Assembly: GCA_037349315.1 (NCBI GenBank)
Contig: JBAIAC010000631.1
Coordinates: forward strand, 1-64,000
Length of the DNA stretch: 64,000 bases
Direction of reading: 5' to 3'
Origin: Chelydra serpentina
Taxonomy: Eukaryota > Chordata > Testudines > Chelydridae
Positions 11,901-24,127 of this stretch are shown piece by piece. The notes under the pieces were generated by a model, which was given only the letters and a program-made list of their open reading frames with translations, did not search any database and was not told the origin of the DNA. Each line of letters opens with the position of its first letter. Positions within the stretch are counted from its first letter, which is position 1. A program made the translations under genes and the position numbers.

Positions 11901-14856
11901 GAGGGATTCCATGAGATATTGGGCCCCTGTACTGAACAGAATTGGAATGCGCATTGTGAGGAATGTACACTAAACAATGTCTACTAATAGCGCAGCAGTT
12001 AATCTAAATAGCTTTAGGAGGAAGAGTCCAGGAGAAATGTGGCACTAGCTGTGTGAAGAACTGAAATGCTTATTGTTAGGAATTTTCACGAATCCATCTG
12101 TACGAGAAGACAAGCAGTGCAGCATAATGACGTTTGGAAGATGACTCCAGGAGAAATTTGGTAGTAGCAGTGAACAGGAAAGAATTAATAGTAGAGATGT
12201 ATTAACATGTACGGATATGTACCAGTAGCCCACCAGTGCATCATAATGGGTTGTAGAGGAGGATTCTACGAATAATTTGGAGCTGGTTGAACAGCATTGA
12301 AATGCTCATTGAAAAGCAGTTTCTCTAACCGATCTCTACCAAAAGACAAGCATTACATCTAAATACCTTTTGGAGGCGGCTTACAGGAGTAATTTGACAC
12401 TCCTTGTGAAAAGGACTCAAACGTTCATTGTAAGGAATTTTCACTTAGATCTCTACAAAAAACCCTGCAATTACATCGAAATGACATTTGGAAGAGGATT
12501 CGAAGAGAAATTTGAGGAGTTGTCACGAACCAATCTCTACGAAAAACGCAGCCTTAGGTCTAGATTGCTGGAGTATGAAGGGTCGAGGACTAATCTGGCA
12601 CTAGCTTTTATCATAATTGAAATGCTCATTGTAAGACACTTTAACGAATCCATCTCTACGAAGAGCCCAGCAGTGCATCCTAATGATTTGTGGAAGATGA
12701 TTCCAGGATAAATTTGGCAACAGCAGTGAAAAGGGTTGAATTGTTCATTTTGAGGAATTCTCACTAAAGGAACTAAAGAAAAAGACAACCGCTGAAGCAT
12801 CGTGCCTTTGGAGGAGGATTCCAGGAGACAATTGGCTGTATAAATGAACAGAACTGAAATGCTCATTGTGAGGAATTTTCATTAACCGATATGTAGAAAA
12901 AGCTCAGTAGCACTTCTAACCGGTGTTTGAAAGAGGATTCCAGGAGAAATTTGACACTTGCAGTAAACTTGATTGATTTGATCGTAGTGAGGTCTTCTCA
13001 CGAAAGGAACTGTACCAAAATCGTTCTAGGACATTTAAATATCTTAGGGAGGACGATTCCAGGAGATATTTGGCACTTTCAGTGAACAGGATTGAAATGC
13101 CCATTTTAAGGAATTTACACGAATCCAGCATTACCTAAAGACCAGCAGTGCGTCATAATGGCTTTTGAAAGAGGATTCCAGGTGAAATTTGGCATCGGCA
13201 GTGAACAAGATTGAATTATTCTTTGTCAGGTATTCTCACGAACGGATCTGTACCAAAAGCGCAGCAGTACTTCTAAATAGCTATTGGAGGAGGATTCCAG
13301 GAGAAATTTGGCACTAGCAGTGAACAGGATTTAAATGCTCATTTTAAGTATTTTTGACTAACCGAGCTGTACCAAAAGCCAAGCAATGCATCTGCATGGT
13401 TTATGGGGAGGTTTCCATGAGATATTGGGCACTCGTAGTGAACAGAATTGGAATGCGCATTGTGAGGAATTTACAAAGAACAATGTCTACCAAAAGCGCA
13501 ACAGTAATTCTAACTAGCCTTAGTAGGAAGAATCCAGGAGAAATTAGGCACTAGCTTTGATAAGTAATGAAATGCTCATTGTAAGGAATTTTCACGAATC
13601 CAGTATTCCGAAAAGCCCAGCAGTGTATCATAAAGACGTTTGGAAAGGATTGCAGTAGAGATTTAGCAGTAGCAGTGAACAGGATTGAATTGTTCTTTGT
13701 GAGGTACTCTCACAAAGGCATCTGTAACAAGAGCCAACCCTCATAATGGTTTGTGGCGGAGGATTCATGAGAAATTTGGCATTGGAGTGGAAAGGATTGA
13801 ATTGCTCTTTGTAAGGAATTTTTACTAATTCTTCACTGTCGAAACCCCAGCAGTGCAGCATAATGGCTGTTGGAAAAGACTGTCTGGTGAAATTTGGTTG
13901 TAGCATTGACAAAATTCAAATGCTCATTGTGAGGAGAATTATCATGAACTAATCTGTACACGAAGCGCAGCAGTACCTTTAAATAACTTTTAGAGGAGGA
14001 TTACAGGAGTGAGTTGGCCCAGTGGACAGGCTTGAAATGCTCATTGTGAGGTACTCTCACGAATGGATCTGTACCAGAAGCCCACCAGAGCATCATAACG
14101 GCTTGTTGAAGTGGATTCCATGAATAATTTGGAGCTGGGTGAAAAGGATTGAAATGTTTATTGAGAGGCATTTTCACTAAGCGATCGCTACCAAAAGAGA
14201 AGCATTACATCTAACTACCTTTTGGATGCGGATTACAGGAGAAATTTGGCAGTCGCTGTGAACAGGACTCAAATGTTCATTGTATGGAATTTTCACTAAA
14301 CGAGCTCTAGTAATAGCCCAGCCGTGCATCATGATGGCTTTTTCAGGAGGATTCCATGAATAATTTGGCACTAGTTGAACAGGATTGAAATGCTCATGGT
14401 GCGGAATTTTCACTGACTGATCCTTACCAAAAGACAAGCATTACATATAAATAGCTTTTGGAGGCGGATTCCAGGAGTAGCTGTGACCAGGACTCAAATT
14501 TTCATTGTAAGGAATGTTCACTAACCGATCTATACCAAAAACTCTGCATTACATTGAAATGACTTTATGAAGAGGATTCCAAGAGAAATTTGGAACTTGC
14601 AGTGAACAGGATTCAATTGATCGTAGTGAGATATTCTCACGAATGGATCTGTAACAGAATCGTAGCATAACAATTAAATAGCTTATGGAGGATTCCAGGA
14701 GGTAGTTGGCACTAGTAGTGAACAGGATGGAAATGATCATTGTGAGAAATTTTCCAAAAGACCGGCAGTACATCTAAATACCTTTTGGAAGAGGATTCCA
14801 GGAGAAATTTGGCACTAGCCTTTAACCGGATTGAATACTCACAAACAGATCTGTAC
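8911..14856 (+). repeat. ~119-bp tandem satellite, main block
   Basis: About 50 diverged monomers of roughly 119 bp. Recurrent words in order: AGGATTGAAATGCTCATTG, TGAGGAATTTTCAC, GATCTGTACCAAAAGC, GCAGTACATCTAAATAGC or GCAGTGCATCATAATGGC, TTTTGGAGGAGGATTCCAGG, GAAATTTGGCACTAGCAGTG. Example starts are near 9415, 9532, 9655, 9772 and 9891. The alternate 'CATCTAAATAGC' and 'CATCATAATGGC' forms suggest at least two monomer types. Some monomers are truncated or internally duplicated (10850-10900). Short ORFs are broken and not conserved. Confidence 0.93.
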
Positions 14857-15200
14857 ACAAACCCTAACACTAAACCTAACCCGAATCCCTAAACCTAACC
14901 CTAACCCCTCACCATCACCCTAAATTAACTCTAACCCTAAACCCAAATGTAACCCTAACTGTAACACTAACCCTAAACCTAACGCTGACCCTAACCCTAG
15001 CCCTAAGACTAAACTCTACCCCTAAACCTAAAGCTAACCCTACCCCAGACCTGACCCTAACAGTAATACTAACCCCCAGCCTAACAGTAATCCTAACCCT
15101 TACCCTCACCCTCAACATAATCCTCACACTCACCCGCACCCTTACGCTCACCCTAACCCTAAACACTAACCCTAACCCTAAACACTAACCCTAACCCTCT
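14857..15200 (-). repeat. Telomere-like CCCTAA tract (interstitial)
   Basis: Many CCCTAA / CCTAAC units with single-base variants (AACCTAACCC, TAACCCTAAC). They form a gradient from CCCTAA-like to CCCTCA-like going right. It sits exactly between the satellite and the CCCTCA minisatellite. Degenerate, so not a functional telomere end. Confidence 0.75.
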
Positions 15201-16154
15201 GCCTCACACACACACCCACCCCGATCCCCACCCTCAGTCTCAGCCTCACCCCCACCCTAACCCCTACCCCCACCCTCACGCTCACCCTTACCATCACCCT
15301 CACCCTAAACCCTACGGTCACCCTCTCCACCCACCCAAACCTCACCCTAACCCTATCACTAAACCTCACCCTCAGCCACACCATCAACCCAGCCCCACAC
15401 CCAACCTCACCCTTACCCTCAACTCCCCAGCCCAACGCTCACCGTCACCCCTACCCCCACCCTCACACAATCTCACTATCACCCCAATCCCCACCCTCAC
15501 GCTCTCCGTCACCCTCACCCTCACCACAACACTTACCCTCACCCTCACCCTCACCCTCACCCTAACCCCAACCCTAACCCTCACCCTCACACTCAGCTTC
15601 ACCACAACCCCAACCCGAACCCACACCCTCACCCTCACCACCAACCCCACCCCCCCACCCTCGCCCCAAACACCACCCTCACCCTCACCCTCACTCCAAC
15701 CCACATCTCCAACCTCACCCTCACCCCCACACTCATCCCCAAACACTACCTCACCCTCAACACAACGCCCACCCCCACCATCACCCTCACCCTCACCCTC
15801 AACCCAACCCCCACCGTCGCCACCACCCGACCCTCACCCTCACCCCCAACCTCATCCTCACCATCACCCCACACTCACTCTCACCCCAACCCCCACCCCC
15901 AACTCCACCCCAACGCTCACTCTCACCCCCATTCCCAACCTCACCCTGATCCACATCCACACCCACACCCTCACCCTCACCACTACCGTCCTACCACCCC
16001 GCCCTCCCACTCACCCTCACACTCACAATCATCCTCACCCTCACCCCCACCCCCAGCCTCACCCTCAACCCCCCAGCACACTCACCCTCACCCCCACCCC
16101 CAACGCCACCATCACCCTCAACCTCACCTCCAACCCCAGCCTCACCCTCACCAG
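15201..16154 (-). repeat. CCCTCA minisatellite
   Basis: C-rich block ending at a palindromic switch (CTCACCAGGTGAGG, 16147-16160). About 15800-16000 is an inverted relative of 7290-7340 and 35400-35440. Confidence 0.94.
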
Positions 16155-19100
16155 GTGAGGGTGATGGTGGGGGTAAGGGTTAGTTTGAGGGTGGGGGTTG
16201 GGGTCAGGGTGTGGCTGGGGGTGGGAGTTGTGGTGGGGGTGGGGGTGAGGATGAGGGTGTGGGTGAGGTTGGGGGTGGGGGTGAGGGTGAGGGCGTCTGT
16301 GAGTGTGGCTTGGGGGTGGGGTTGAGGGTGAGGATGAGGGTGGGGGTGGGGGTAAGCGTGACGGTGAGGGTCGGGGTTGGGGTTAGGGTGAGAGAGAGTG
16401 AGGGGTGAGCGTGAAGGCGAGAGTGAGGCTCAGAGTGAGGGTGATGGCGGGTGTGGGGGTGAGGGTGAGGGTTGGGGTTGGTTTGGGGGTGAGGGTGAGC
16501 TGGTGGTGGGCGGGTGAGGGAGAGGGTTGGGGTGTTAGGGTTCGGGTGGGGGTGAGTGTGAGGGTGGTGGTGGGGCTCGGGGTCAGGTTGAGGGTGAGGA
16601 TGGGGATTGGGGTAATGGGTATGGGTACGGGTGAGGTGGTTGTGAGCATGGGTGTGGGTGGGGGTGTTTGTGAGTCTGGGGGAGGCGGTAGGGTGAAGGT
16701 GAGGGTGAGCGTGAGGCTGAGGCTGAGGGTGAGGTCGGGGGTGGGGTGAGGGTGAGGGTGGGGGTGAGGGTGGGGTGGGGTTGGGGGTGGGGATTAGGGT
16801 GATGGTGATGGTGGGGGTGGGGGTGAGGGTGAGGGACAGTGTGGTGGTGAGGGTGAAGGCGAGGATGAGGTTTAGGGTGAAGTTCATGGTGGATGTGGGT
16901 GTGAGGGTGAGGATTGGGGTTGGGTTGGGGGTGAGGGTGAGAGTGGGGGTTGGCGTGGGGGTAAGGGTGAGGGAGAGGATGAGCGTGATTGTGGGGGTTG
17001 GGGTGAGGGTGAGGGTGAGGGTGGGGCAGGGGGTGGGGGTTAAGGTTAGGGTGGGAGTGGGGGTGAGGGTGAGGGTGGGGGTGGGGCTGAGGGTGAAGAT
17101 GGGGGTGGGGATCAGGGTTTGGGTGCGGGTGAGCGTGAGGGTGGCGGTTAGGGGGAGGGTGGGTGCGGGTGAGGGTGGGAGTGGGGGTGAGGGTTGGGGT
17201 GAGGATGAGGGTGGGGGTGAGGGTGTGGGTGTGGGTGGGGCGGAGGGTTAGGATGATGATGGGCTGGGGGTTGGGATGAGGGTGAGTGTGAGGGTGAAGG
17301 TGGAGGTGAGGATGAGAGTGTGCGTTGGGGTGAGGGTCAGGGTGGCGGTTAGGGTGAGGGTGAGGTTAAAGGTGAGGGTGGGGTTGGGGTGAGGGTAAGG
17401 GTGAGGGTGAGAGTGGGGTGGGGCTGGGGGTCATGGTGAGGGTGAGGACAGCGTGGGGGTGGCGGTAAGGGTGAGGGAGGATTGGGGTGAGGGTGGGGGT
17501 GGGGGTGAGGGTGGGGGTGGGGATTAGGGTGAGGGAGAGGGTGAGTGTGGGGGGTGGGGTGAGGATGAGGGTGAGAGTGAGGATGGGGGAGGGGGTTGGG
17601 GGGTTAGAGTGAGGGTCAGTGTTATGGAGAGGGCGGGGTTGGGGTTGAGTGTGAGGGTGAGGGTGGGGCTGATGGTGGGGGTGGGGGTGAGTATGAGGGT
17701 GGGGGGTGAGGTTGGGGCTTGGGGTTAGGGTGTGAGTGAAGGTGAGGATAAGTGTGGGGATAGGGGTGAGGGTGAGGGTGGGTGGGTGAGGCGGTGGGGG
17801 TTGGGGTGAGTGTGAGGGTTAAGGTGGGGGTAGGGATGAGGGTGAGGGTTGGGGTGCTGGTGAGGGTAAGGGTGGGGGTGCGGGTGCAGGTGAGGGTAGA
17901 GGAGGGGTTAGGATGAGGGTGAGGGTGAGGTAGAAAGTGACAGTGGTGGTGGGGGTGACAGTGGCAGTGAGGGTGGGGTGTCGGTGGGGGTGAGGTGAAG
18001 GGTGATGGTCAGAGTTGGGGTGGGGGTGAGGGTGAGGGTTTGGGTGAGGTTGAGGGTTGGGTGTGGGTCACGGGGGGTTTTGGGTGAGGCTGAGGGTGGG
18101 GGTGAGGGTGAGGATGAGGGTGGGGCTGAGGGTGAGGGTTGGGGTGCGGGTAAGGGTGAGGGTGATGGTGGGTTCGGGCTGAGGGTGATTGTGAGGGTGA
18201 GGGTGGGTATGTGGGTGGTGGTAAGGCTGAGGGTGAATGTGAGGGTTGGGATGGGGGTGGGGGGTGGGGTTGCGGGCAGGTTGGGGGTGGGGTTTAGGGT
18301 GAAGGTTAGGGTGTGGCTGAGGGTGAGGGTGGGGGTGAGGGTGAGGTTGAGTGTGGGGGTGGGGATTAAGGTGCGGGAGAGGGTGAGGGTGGGGCCAGAG
18401 GTGAGGATGCGGATTAGGGTGAAGATGGGGGAGGGGGGTTGGGGTGGGTTAGGGGTGAGGTGCGGTTTAGGTTGAGGGTGGTGGGGTTCGGCGTGAGGGA
18501 TGAGGGTGGGTTTGATAGTGTGGGTGGGTGTGGGGTGAGGGTGAGGGTGAGGTTTGGGGTGGGGTGAGTGTGAGGGTGGAGGTGAGGGTGGGGGTGGGGG
18601 TGGGGGTTAGGGTGAGGGTGAGGGTGAGTGTTGGGGTGTGGGTGGGTGTGTGGGTTAGGGTGAGGTTGAGGGTGAGGGTGTGGGTGGGGCTGAGCGTGAG
18701 GGTGGGGTTGGGGGTGGGGGTTGGGGTGAGGGTGAGGGTGAAATTGGGGGTTATGGATGAGGGTGAGCTTTGAAGTGTGGATGAGGGTGATGGTGGGTGT
18801 GATTGTGAAGGTGAGGGTGGGGGTTGGGGTTAGGGTGAGGGTTAGGGTGAGGAAGAGGGTGAGGGTGGTGGTGGGGGTGAGGGTGGCAGTGAGGGTTGGA
18901 GTGTCGGTGGGGGTGAGGTGAAGGGTGAGGGTTAGGGTGAGGGTGGTGGTGAGGGTGTGGGTTTGGGTGAGAGTGAGGGTATGGTGTTCGTCAGGGGGGG
19001 TTAGGGGTTAGTTTGAGGGTGAGGATGAGGGTGGGGCTGAGGGTGAGAGGGGGGGTAGGGGAGTGAGTTGGGATGAAGGTGAGGATTAGGGTGAAGGTGG

Positions 19101-22100
19101 GGGTGAGGTTTGGGGTGAGGGTGAGGGTTAGGGTGGGGTGGGGTATGGATGATGGTGAGGGTGAGGATGGGTATGGTGTGGTGGTAAGGGTGAGGGTTGG
19201 GGTGGGGTTCGGGGTTCGGGTGGGGGTGGGGTTGGGAGTGAGGGTTAGCTCGAAGGTGAGGTTGAGTGTGAGGGTGCGGCTGAGCGTGAGGTTGGGGGTG
19301 GGGGTGAGAGTGATGGTCAGGGTGAGGGTGAGTTTGGGGTGGGGGCTGGGGGTGAGGGTGAGTGTGGTGATGGGGGTGATGGTGAGGTTGAGTGTGGAGG
19401 TGGGGGTGGGGATTAGGGTGAGGGAGAGGGTGAGGGTGGGGTTGGGGGTGAGGATGAGGGTGAAGATGGGGGAGAGGGTTCGGGTGGGTTAGGGTGAGGG
19501 TTAGTGTGAGGGCGGGGTGGGTTTGGCGTGAGTGTGAGGTGGGGTTGATGGTGTGGGTGGGGGTGGGGGTGAGGGTGGGGGTGTGGGTGAGAGTGTGGGG
19601 AGGGTTAATGTGAGAGTGAGGGTGAGTGTGAGGGTGAGGAACGGGTGGGGGTGCGGGTGAGTGTAAGCGTGGGGGTGAGGGTGCTGGTGAGGATGAGAAT
19701 GTGGGTTAGGGTGAGGGTGGGGGGGTGAGGGTGTGGTTTAGGGTGAGGGTTTGGGGTTAGGGTGAGTGTGGCCGTGGTGTGACGGTGAGGGTGATGGTGG
19801 GGATGAGGGTGAGAGTGAGGGTGGCAGTTAGGCTGAGGGTGAGGGTTGGGGTGGGCATGATGGTGAGGTCAAGGGTGAGGGTTGGGGTGGGGGTGAGGGT
19901 GAGGCTGAGGGTGGCGGTTAGGGTGAGGGTGAGGGTAGGAGTGGGGGTGGGGGTGAGGGTGTGGGAGGGGGTGAGGTTTATGCTGAGGGTGAGGGCGTAG
20001 GTGGGGGTGAGGGTGACAGTGGGGGTGGGCTGAGGATGAGGGTGAGGGTGAGGGTGGCGGTCGGGGTGACAGTGAGGGTGAGGGTTGAGGTAGGAGTGAG
20101 GTGAGGGTGAGGCTGAGAGTGTGGGTGGCGGTTAGGGTGAAGGTAGGGTTGGGGGTGGGGGTTAGGATCAGGGTGCTGGTGAGGGTTAGGTTGAGGGTGA
20201 GGGTGAGGGTGGGTTGGGGTTAAGGTTAGAGTGAGAGTGAGGTTGAGGCTGGGAGTTGGGGTGAGGTTGAGGGTGAGTGTGAGGGTGAGGATGAGGGTGA
20301 GGATGGGGGGTGGGGGTGATCGTGCGGGTGAGGTTAGTGTTAGGTTTGGGGTGTGGGTTAGGGTTAGGGTGGGGGGTGAGAGTGGGGGTGAGGGTGAAGG
20401 TGAGGGTCAGGTTGAGGGTGGGGATGGGGATGAGAGTGAGGATGAGAGTGATGGTGAGGGTGGGTGTGGGGATGAGGGTGAGGGAGAGGGTGGGGTGGGG
20501 TTGAGGGAGCGGGTGAGGGTGAGTGTTGGGGTGGGGGTGATGGTGATGGTTGGGGTGATGATGAGGGTGAGGGTGGGGGTTGTTAAGGGTGAGGTTGGGG
20601 GTGGTTGTGGGGGTTAAGGTGAGGGTGTGGGTGAGGCTGAGGTTGGAGGTGGGGGTGAGGGTGAGGGTGGGGGTGAGAGTGAGGTGAGGGTGCGGTGAAA
20701 GTGAGGGTGGGTGTGAGGGTGAGAGTGGGGGTGGGGTGAGGATTAGGGTGAGAGTGTGGGGTGAGGTGAGGATGGGGTTTGGGTGATGAGGGTGAGGGGA
20801 GGGTGGGGAGGGTGGGGGGTGGGGGGTGGGGGTGAGGGTTAGAGTGAGGGTTTGGGTTGGGGTGAGGGTAGGGTCAAGTAGTGGGGGTGGGGGTGAGGGA
20901 GAGGGTGGGGCTGAGTGTGGGTAGCGGGTGGGGGTGATGGTGAAGGTGGGGGTGGTGTGTGGGTGGGGGTGGGGGTGGGGTGAGCGTGCGGGTGACGGTT
21001 AGGGTTGGGGTGGGGGTTGGGGTGAGTTTGCGGGTGGGGGTGGGGGTGGGGGTCAGGGTGAGGGTGGGGGTGGGCTTGTGCTGAGGGTGAGGGTGATGGT
21101 GGGGGTGAGGGTGAGGGTTGTGGTTGGGTAGGGTGTGAGGGTGAGGTGTGGGTGGGGGGTGGGTTAGGGAGAGGGTGAGGTTGGGGTTGGTGGTGAGTGT
21201 GAGCGTGAGGGTGGAGGTGAGGGTGAGGGTGAGGGTGAGGGTGTGGGTGTGAGAGTGTTGGAGGGGTTGGGGGTTAGGGTCAGGGTGAGAGTGAGGGTAA
21301 GTGTGAGGGGTGAGGGTGAGTGTGTGGTTTAGGATGAGGGTTGGGGGTGGGGGTGAAGGTGAGGGTGGCGGTTAGGGTGAGGGTGAGGATGAGTGTGGGG
21401 AGAGGGTGAGGGTCAGAGTGAGGGTGAGGGTGGGTGTCGGGGTGGGGTAAGGGTAAGGATTGGGGTACGGGGTGGGTGGGGGTGGGTAGGGTGAGTTTGG
21501 GAGTGGGGTGAGAGTAGGTTGAGGTTGAGGGTGGGGATAAGGGTGAGGGTGAGGGTGTAGGTGGGGGTAAGGATGAGGATGAGGGTGGAGTGGGGTTCGC
21601 GGTGTTAGGGCGAGGGTGAGATATAGGGTGTGGGTGAGCATGGGTTGATGGTGTGGGTGGGGGTGGGGGTGAGGGTTTGGGTGAGAGTGAGGGTGGGTGT
21701 GAGGGTACTGGTGAGTGTGAGGGTGAGACTGAGGGTGAGGGTGAGGATAGGTGTGGAGTGAGGGTGGGGGCGTGAGTGTGAGTGTGAAAGTAGGGTTTAG
21801 GGTGAGGGTGAGGGTATTGATGTGGGTGGTGGGAGGAGTGATGGTGAGGGGTGGTGGTTGGGGTGAGGGTAGGGGAGCGTGAAGGTGGGGGTGAGGATTG
21901 GGGTGGGGTGAGGGTGGCAGTTAGGGTGTGGGTGGGGTGAGGCGGGGGTGCGGTGGGTAGCATAAGGGTGAGGGTGGGGGTGAGGGTGAGGGTGAAGGTG
22001 TGGGTGGGGGTGGGGCTGGGAGTGAGGGTGAGTTTGAATGTGAGCGTGGGGGTGAGGGTGAGTAAGAGGGCAGGGGTGGGTTGAGGTGAGGGGTTGAGGG

Positions 22101-22264
22101 TGAGGGTGGTGGTGGCAGTTAGGGTGGCAGTGAGGGTGGGGGTAGCGGTGGGGGTGAGGTGCAGGGTGAGTGTGAGGGTGGGGGGAGATGTGAAGGGTGA
22201 GGGTCAGGGTGAGGGTGTGGTGGGGGTTAGGGTGAGTTTGAGGGTGAGTGGTGGTGAGCATGAG
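16155..22264 (+). repeat. GGGTGA minisatellite, longest G-rich block
   Basis: Six kilobases of GGGTGA-type repeat with no strand switch. About 19650-21990 is paralogous to 36890-38560. All ORFs are low-complexity reads of the repeat. It ends where the truncated retroelement starts. Confidence 0.95.
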
Positions 22265-22500
22265 GACTCTTATGAGCAGCAAAAGCTGCAATTAAGCATA
22301 AACCACTGGCAGAGGTGTACAGGTCGAAGGAAAACAGAGTCACCGTGTTACCCTGGGAAAAAGGAGGCTGGGCGCTCACCTCCCCCATTCCCCTAGTACT
22401 CGTCCCAAATTCCCTGTACAATCAGAGGAGCCCAGGAGGTTCTATCAATGTAAGTCCACCGAGCACCTGAGAGATAAGTGTCCCCTGCTGAGTGAAAACA
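22265..22500 (+). pseudogene. gag C-terminal remnant (truncated copy)
   Basis: The sequence aligns by eye with 41480-41715 of the complete element. The zinc knuckle remnant (RRFYQCKSTEHLRDKC) has lost the first cysteine of its CCHC set. The reading frame is broken in several places. Confidence 0.75.
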
Positions 22501-22621
22501 GGCATCAAGTGGCCCATGAAGCTGCTGCCTCTTTCCACACAGGGTTTGTGAAGTTGACTTCTACACCACCAAGCAGTGAGCATGTGCATGCTGTTAGACT
22601 GAATGGGAAGTTAATCACTGG

Positions 22622-23056
22622 TTGAGAGATACAGGTGCTGAAATTTCTATAATCAGGAGGGACCTGATCCAAGAGAAGGATTGGTTGCCGGGTAAAGTGG
22701 CGGAATTGGAGCTGGTGGGTGGCTACAAAGTCATTGCACCTTTGGCAAAAGTACACATGCAAACGGAAAACTTGCAGGCTAAGCTAACTGTGGCAACAGT
22801 GTCACACAATTTTGCACCGTTTCTACTGGGAAATGATTTCTTTGCTGTTGCAGAATCTGTCCCAGCGCGGGTGGCAGCAAGCAGGAACCTGTGCGGGAAA
22901 ACCCCAGAGGGGGGGGGCGAAGTCACAGGGACTGCAGCTGTGGCGGCAGGGGTGGCTGTGGCCAGTTCCTGTCCTGTAATCATCTCCCCGGGGGAGGGGA
23001 ATGTTCTACCTCATAGCAAGGGGGAATTTTGCGGGCCACTGAAGGGTCTATCTTAG
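22622..23056 (+). pseudogene. Protease-region remnant with intact DTG motif
   Basis: This open stretch of about 144 codons contains RDTGAEIS near its start, the canonical retropepsin triplet, and LLGNDFF about 65 residues later, the same spacing as in the complete element. It has no ATG at its beginning and is a fragment of a gag-protease reading frame. After LLGNDFF it continues as low-complexity Gly/Ala/Val-rich sequence. Confidence 0.75.
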
Positions 23057-24127
23057 CTTGCAGCTGGGAGCCCACAGCTGGACCAGGGTCACCTTCTCTT
23101 CGGGGGGACATGGGAGTGTCTGGCCCAGACAGAGGCCCAGGGAGGGAAGGTGAGGGGGAGGGCGGAGAGCCCGCCAACCTTTTGTCAGGAGGATCTTGCC
23201 CAGGAGGAGGGTGAAAAGTCTGCATTTCAGATGTCAGACCCCTCTCCTGTGGATCAGGGTTAGAAGGGAAAGCTGGGAGTCAGACCTCCTGGAGGGGGGA
23301 GTCCTTCCAGCTGACCTGTTGGGAACAGATACTGGGGTGTCCAAGAAAGAGGTTGTTCTTGCTACACGGGTAGGAGGTAAACCTGTCTCTTCAAAGCAGA
23401 AGGGAGCGAGTCTCTGCATGGGTGAAGCCACACAAGGGGATGGGAACCAGCCCAGAGAAATTTCAGTGGGAGGGGCCGAGGGCAGGCCGGGTTGCAGTAC
23501 ACCCTTTCCTTGCCAGAACCTCAAACCCATGCCTGATTCAGGAGCCTGCTCCAAAGAGGCAGAAGAATCTGCATCAGAGTGCCTACCAGGATACACAGAC
23601 GGGTGGGTAATCCTGTGTCTTTCCCTACTTCATCTGTGGGTTATAACAAAGGAGTTAACACTGAGGGTCAACCCTTTCAAGATGGGGAACATACCTGATT
23701 GGTGGGAAAAAACTGTTGTACATGCTTGGGATGGTGACCTCACGCTCGTACAAACATGTTACCTGTCGGCCTATATCGGGTAACCGGCTGGAAGCTTGGT
23801 ACAACAGCAAAAGCATAACAGGCCCAGGCTGCTGTGTGAAAGGGGAAACTGAGGCACGCCGCCTCATGGCACTGAGAGCTAAATGCCGAGGTTCCTACGC
23901 CTTAACAGGTATTGCTATCTGTATCCTGTTGGCAATACTACACCCCAAACCCATTTTCAGGCGCCCGGGGACCAGGAACCTCGCATTTTGCTAAAACCAT
24001 TACGAATGACACCATGTGGTGTGCCGGTACTGAAAAGGGGTGTGACCAAAGACAAACAGGGGCTTTATGTGTACTGCCTCCGCCATGGACAGTGTCCAAG
24101 TCTCTGGCAGTAAGTTCAGGAGGAGGG
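23057..24127 (+). pseudogene. Degenerate internal sequence of truncated Gmr1-like copy
   Basis: Short ORFs only. About 23760-23910 corresponds loosely to the integrase C-terminus and integrase-RT linker of the complete element (43650-43780), including a shared AAAGGGGAAACTGAG-like stretch. The last 70 bases match 45184-45242, ending in the same purine tract. The part from 23100 to 23760 has no clear counterpart in the complete copy and may be subfamily-specific or highly diverged. Confidence 0.6.

Noticed and set aside
8943..14773. Small ORFs of 60-124 codons in the 119-bp satellite (also 57268-58677 and 62312-62628)
   Set aside because: They are frame-limited reads of one or a few monomers. 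Frames change between monomers and no codon-level conservation is visible.
14857..15200. True chromosome end
   Set aside because: The telomere-like units are degenerate and embedded between other repeats with 49 kb more sequence to the right.
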